Assembly (NCBI GenBank): GCA_019454865.1
Contig: JACFNJ010000118.1
Coordinates: forward strand, 297-8,090
DNA length: 7,794 bases
Reading direction: 5' to 3'
Source of the DNA: Bacteroidia bacterium
GTDB taxonomy: Bacteria; Bacteroidota; Bacteroidia; UKL13-3
Shown piece by piece: positions 6,077-7,794 of this stretch (position 1 is the stretch's first letter; each line of letters starts with the position of its first letter). The notes under the pieces were generated by a model. That model was not told the DNA's origin and did not search any database. It saw only the letters and a program-made list of their open reading frames with translations. The position numbers and the translations under genes are program-made.

Positions 6077-6637
6077 ATGAAAAAACTAACATTAAAACTT
6101 TTTACGGTTGTATCATTACTTGCAGCCGGAACATTTGGTGCATCAGCACAATCGTATGAGCAAGGCAGCAGTCAATTAAACATAGGATTAGGATTAGGCT
6201 CTACATTAAGTGGAGCAGGTTTCTCCACTACTATTCCACCAATTGGCATTAGCTACGAGTATGGATTAAAAGAAAAAATAAGTGTAGGTGGATACCTTGG
6301 GTATGCCGGTTCATCCAATACTGTAACGTACCCTTCAGGTGATTGGAAATGGAACTACAATTATATTATTATTGGAGCAAGAGGTTCATACCATTTTGCT
6401 ACCAGTGATAAGTTAGACCCCTATGCAGGTGTATTATTAGGTTATAATGCAGCTTCAACTTCAGTTACAAAACCTGCCGGATACACCGGTCCGGATATTA
6501 CAGCAGCATCTGCCGGAGGCTTAGTTTATGGTTTCCATTTGGGAGCACGCTATTACTTTACAGATAAAATTGGTGCATTTGGCGAAATAGGTTATGGTAT
6601 TGCATGGTTAAATCTTGGTTTAACAATGAAATTTTAA
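6077..6637 (+). CDS. Small exported outer-membrane beta-barrel protein
   Basis: This 186-residue protein carries a clear Sec signal peptide (MKKLTLKLFTVVSLLAAGTF then GASAQ, cleavage near residue 24/25). The mature part alternates short amphipathic strands rich in Gly, Tyr and aromatic residues with polar loops: SQLNIGLGLGSTL, IGISYEYGL, ISVGGYLGYAG, YIIIGARGSYHF, LDPYAGVLLGYNA, VYGFHLGARYYF, IGAFGEIGYG, and the final LNLGLTMKF, which ends in the C-terminal Phe typical of barrels handled by the BAM complex. About eight strands fit an OmpA/OmpW-sized barrel of the outer-membrane beta-barrel superfamily common in Bacteroidota. No peptidoglycan-binding or catalytic domain is present, so ligand and role are unknown. 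It is a single-gene unit with its own promoter 33 bases upstream and a strong terminator 26 bases downstream, an arrangement often seen for abundant envelope proteins. Confidence 0.85.
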   Translation: MKKLTLKLFTVVSLLAAGTFGASAQSYEQGSSQLNIGLGLGSTLSGAGFSTTIPPIGISYEYGLKEKISVGGYLGYAGSSNTVTYPSGDWKWNYNYIIIGARGSYHFATSDKLDPYAGVLLGYNAASTSVTKPAGYTGPDITAASAGGLVYGFHLGARYYFTDKIGAFGEIGYGIAWLNLGLTMKF

Positions 6638-6662
6638 TCCATAAAAAAATATCTTAAATTTT

Positions 6663-6696
6663 AAAAGCCGTTTCACAATTGTGAAACGGCTTTTTT
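6663..6696 (+). terminator. Strong intrinsic terminator, perfectly palindromic
   Basis: GCCGTTTCAC (6667-6676) pairs with GTGAAACGGC (6681-6690) across AATT, followed by six T (6691-6696) and preceded by four A (6663-6666). Positions 6663-6694 form a perfect 32-bp palindrome. It ends the barrel-protein transcript, and the flanking A-tract would let it work on the opposite strand too. Confidence 0.92.
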
Positions 6697-6730
6697 ATTA
6701 AATTGTAATGGGTATTAAGTTTTGACTTTC

Positions 6731-6738
6731 TATATTTG
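6731..6738 (+). promoter_or_regulatory. -7 promoter box of the surface-protein gene
   Basis: TATATTTG matches the Bacteroidota -7 consensus exactly. A TTG at 6703-6705 is 25 bases upstream, farther than usual, so the -33 element is poor. Transcription would begin near 6744, about 16 bases before the ATG, just downstream of the strong terminator. The gene is therefore probably transcribed independently. Confidence 0.55.
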
Positions 6739-6759
6739 AACTTTAAATAATAACCTGAT

Positions 6760-7794
6760 ATGAAAAAAATCTATTTACTTATTTTCACATTATTCTTACT
6801 GTGTGAATCTAATTTTGCTCAATATGGATACCGAACAGTAGCTACCGGAAATTGGAATAACTACACTACATGGGAAAGATACAACACCGGAACATCCACA
6901 TGGAATGCAGCCACAAGTGGGCAAATACCCGGCAACATGGATACAGTTTATATCCAACAAGGGCATACACTATCTTTAACACAAAATGAAAGCTGTGTAA
7001 ACATTGCATTTCAAAACAGTTCAGGGGTTCGGTTAATATTAAATGATTTTATATTAACAGTAAGCGGTTCAATTGCTGCTTTTACTAATACTGCTCCATT
7101 TACTTTTCCATTAACATACTCTGCAACTATAAATTTCACAATCCAAAATGGTGCTATGGGTTTTGGTAAAATTAAGTTTACAGGAAATACGCGTAATATT
7201 TTCACAAGCGGACAATGGGGAGCAAATCCTCAGTTTTGGAACTGTGAATTTGCTTTAAATACCGGAGCCATTGCTACACTACCCAACAATTTTAAAGCAG
7301 GTAGAATTATTGTATCATCAGGTACACTCATTGCAAATGGAGACTTACGTGCAGATGGTGGAACTAATGCCGGTGATGTAATAATTACACCAAATGCAAC
7401 TTTGCGTGTAAATGGTAATATGTCAAGAACAGGAACTGTTACATCCACCTTTGATTCTATTGATGTTTCAGGAACATTTGAAATTGCAGGAACGTCTTCA
7501 AATCAAAATATAAGTGCAATAAATTTTAATGTAAATAATGGAGGTAAAGTTGTTAAGATTAATAAAAACGCTTTAGTAACCACAATTACTAATCGCAATT
7601 GGGCTACCGGCTCATCACTTACGTATGCTGGCACCGAAACACAAACTGTAGGTGGCGAGTTTCCGGCAACTACCTCATTACCTAAAGTAATTATCAACAA
7701 TAGCGGTACAGCAGCTTCAGTTAATTTTAGCGGAAACCGTTACATTTTAGATACTTTAATAATGACCTCAGGAAATATTTCGCTTGGCAACATG
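6760..7794 (+). CDS. Large surface/adhesin-like protein, N-terminal part (3' end beyond window)
   Basis: The frame is open for 345 codons up to the window edge. A signal peptide (MKKIYLLIFTLFLLCESNFA, cleavage near residue 20/21) precedes a segment, GNWNNYTTWERYNTGTSTWN (30-49), then QIPGNMDTVYIQQGHTLSL (55-73). This Trp-rich opening, with a Pro-Gly...Asp turn leading into a GHT strand, resembles the G8-like opening of many large Bacteroidota exported proteins. The rest is rich in Asn, Thr, Ser, Gly and short beta strands (for example SGTLIANGDLRADGGTNAGD, 187-206; NATLRVNGNM, 212-221; SLTYAGTETQTVGGEFP, 286-302; LIMTSGNISLGN, 333-344), as expected of a parallel beta-helix or stacked beta-sandwich. 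Only two Cys remain in the mature part. A type IX secretion C-terminal domain is likely beyond the window but cannot be seen. The start ATG at 6760-6762 is fixed by the signal peptide and the promoter box. Export is well supported; adhesion is inferred. Confidence 0.82.
   Translation, partial: MKKIYLLIFTLFLLCESNFAQYGYRTVATGNWNNYTTWERYNTGTSTWNAATSGQIPGNMDTVYIQQGHTLSLTQNESCVNIAFQNSSGVRLILNDFILTVSGSIAAFTNTAPFTFPLTYSATINFTIQNGAMGFGKIKFTGNTRNIFTSGQWGANPQFWNCEFALNTGAIATLPNNFKAGRIIVSSGTLIANGDLRADGGTNAGDVIITPNATLRVNGNMSRTGTVTSTFDSIDVSGTFEIAGTSSNQNISAINFNVNNGGKVVKINKNALVTTITNRNWATGSSLTYAGTETQTVGGEFPATTSLPKVIINNSGTAASVNFSGNRYILDTLIMTSGNISLGNM

Noticed and set aside
7011..7700. A run of three minus-strand open frames opposite the surface-protein gene
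   Set aside because: They are a by-product of the Asn/Thr/Ser/Gly-rich sense protein, whose codons give few stops in reverse; there is no signal, promoter or domain.

Overview
The window looks like chromosomal DNA of an AT-rich member of the Bacteroidota, probably a Chitinophagales/Sphingobacteriia-type lineage (the phylum is well supported, the order is a guess). Three things point there: -7 promoter boxes of the Bacteroidota form TAnnTTTG in front of most genes, A/T-rich leaders with no clear Shine-Dalgarno sequence, and the protein families present (exported WG-repeat protein, small outer-membrane barrel, large glycine/asparagine/threonine-rich surface protein of the kind exported by type IX secretion).

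Layout, left to right. 1-1008 (minus) is a cysteine desulfurase of the NifS/IscS group, cut by the left edge. 1009-1393 is a 385-base gene-free stretch holding the desulfurase promoter, several inverted repeats, a terminator-like hairpin, a 14-bp direct repeat with 20-bp period, and a consensus promoter for the next gene. 1394-1750 (plus) is a stand-alone histidine phosphotransfer (Hpt) protein. It converges on a type I methionine aminopeptidase at 1772-2557 (minus), preceded by a secreted WG-repeat protein at 2635-3753 (minus). Divergent from that, 3847-5943 (plus) is a full-length RecG helicase with a GTG start. 6077-6637 (plus) is a small exported beta-barrel protein closed by a strong palindromic terminator, and 6760-7794 (plus) is the N-terminal part of a large surface/adhesin-like protein running off the right edge.

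The genes do not form one pathway. They are mostly single-gene transcription units with their own promoters: Fe-S/sulfur metabolism, phosphorelay, N-terminal Met removal, replication-fork repair and cell-envelope proteins. I found no tRNA, rRNA, CRISPR array, insertion sequence or phage gene, and no clear undescribed multi-gene system. The part least explained by known features is the intergenic region upstream of the Hpt gene, where a tandem 20-bp-period repeat and two overlapping, mutually exclusive hairpins lie directly against a consensus promoter.
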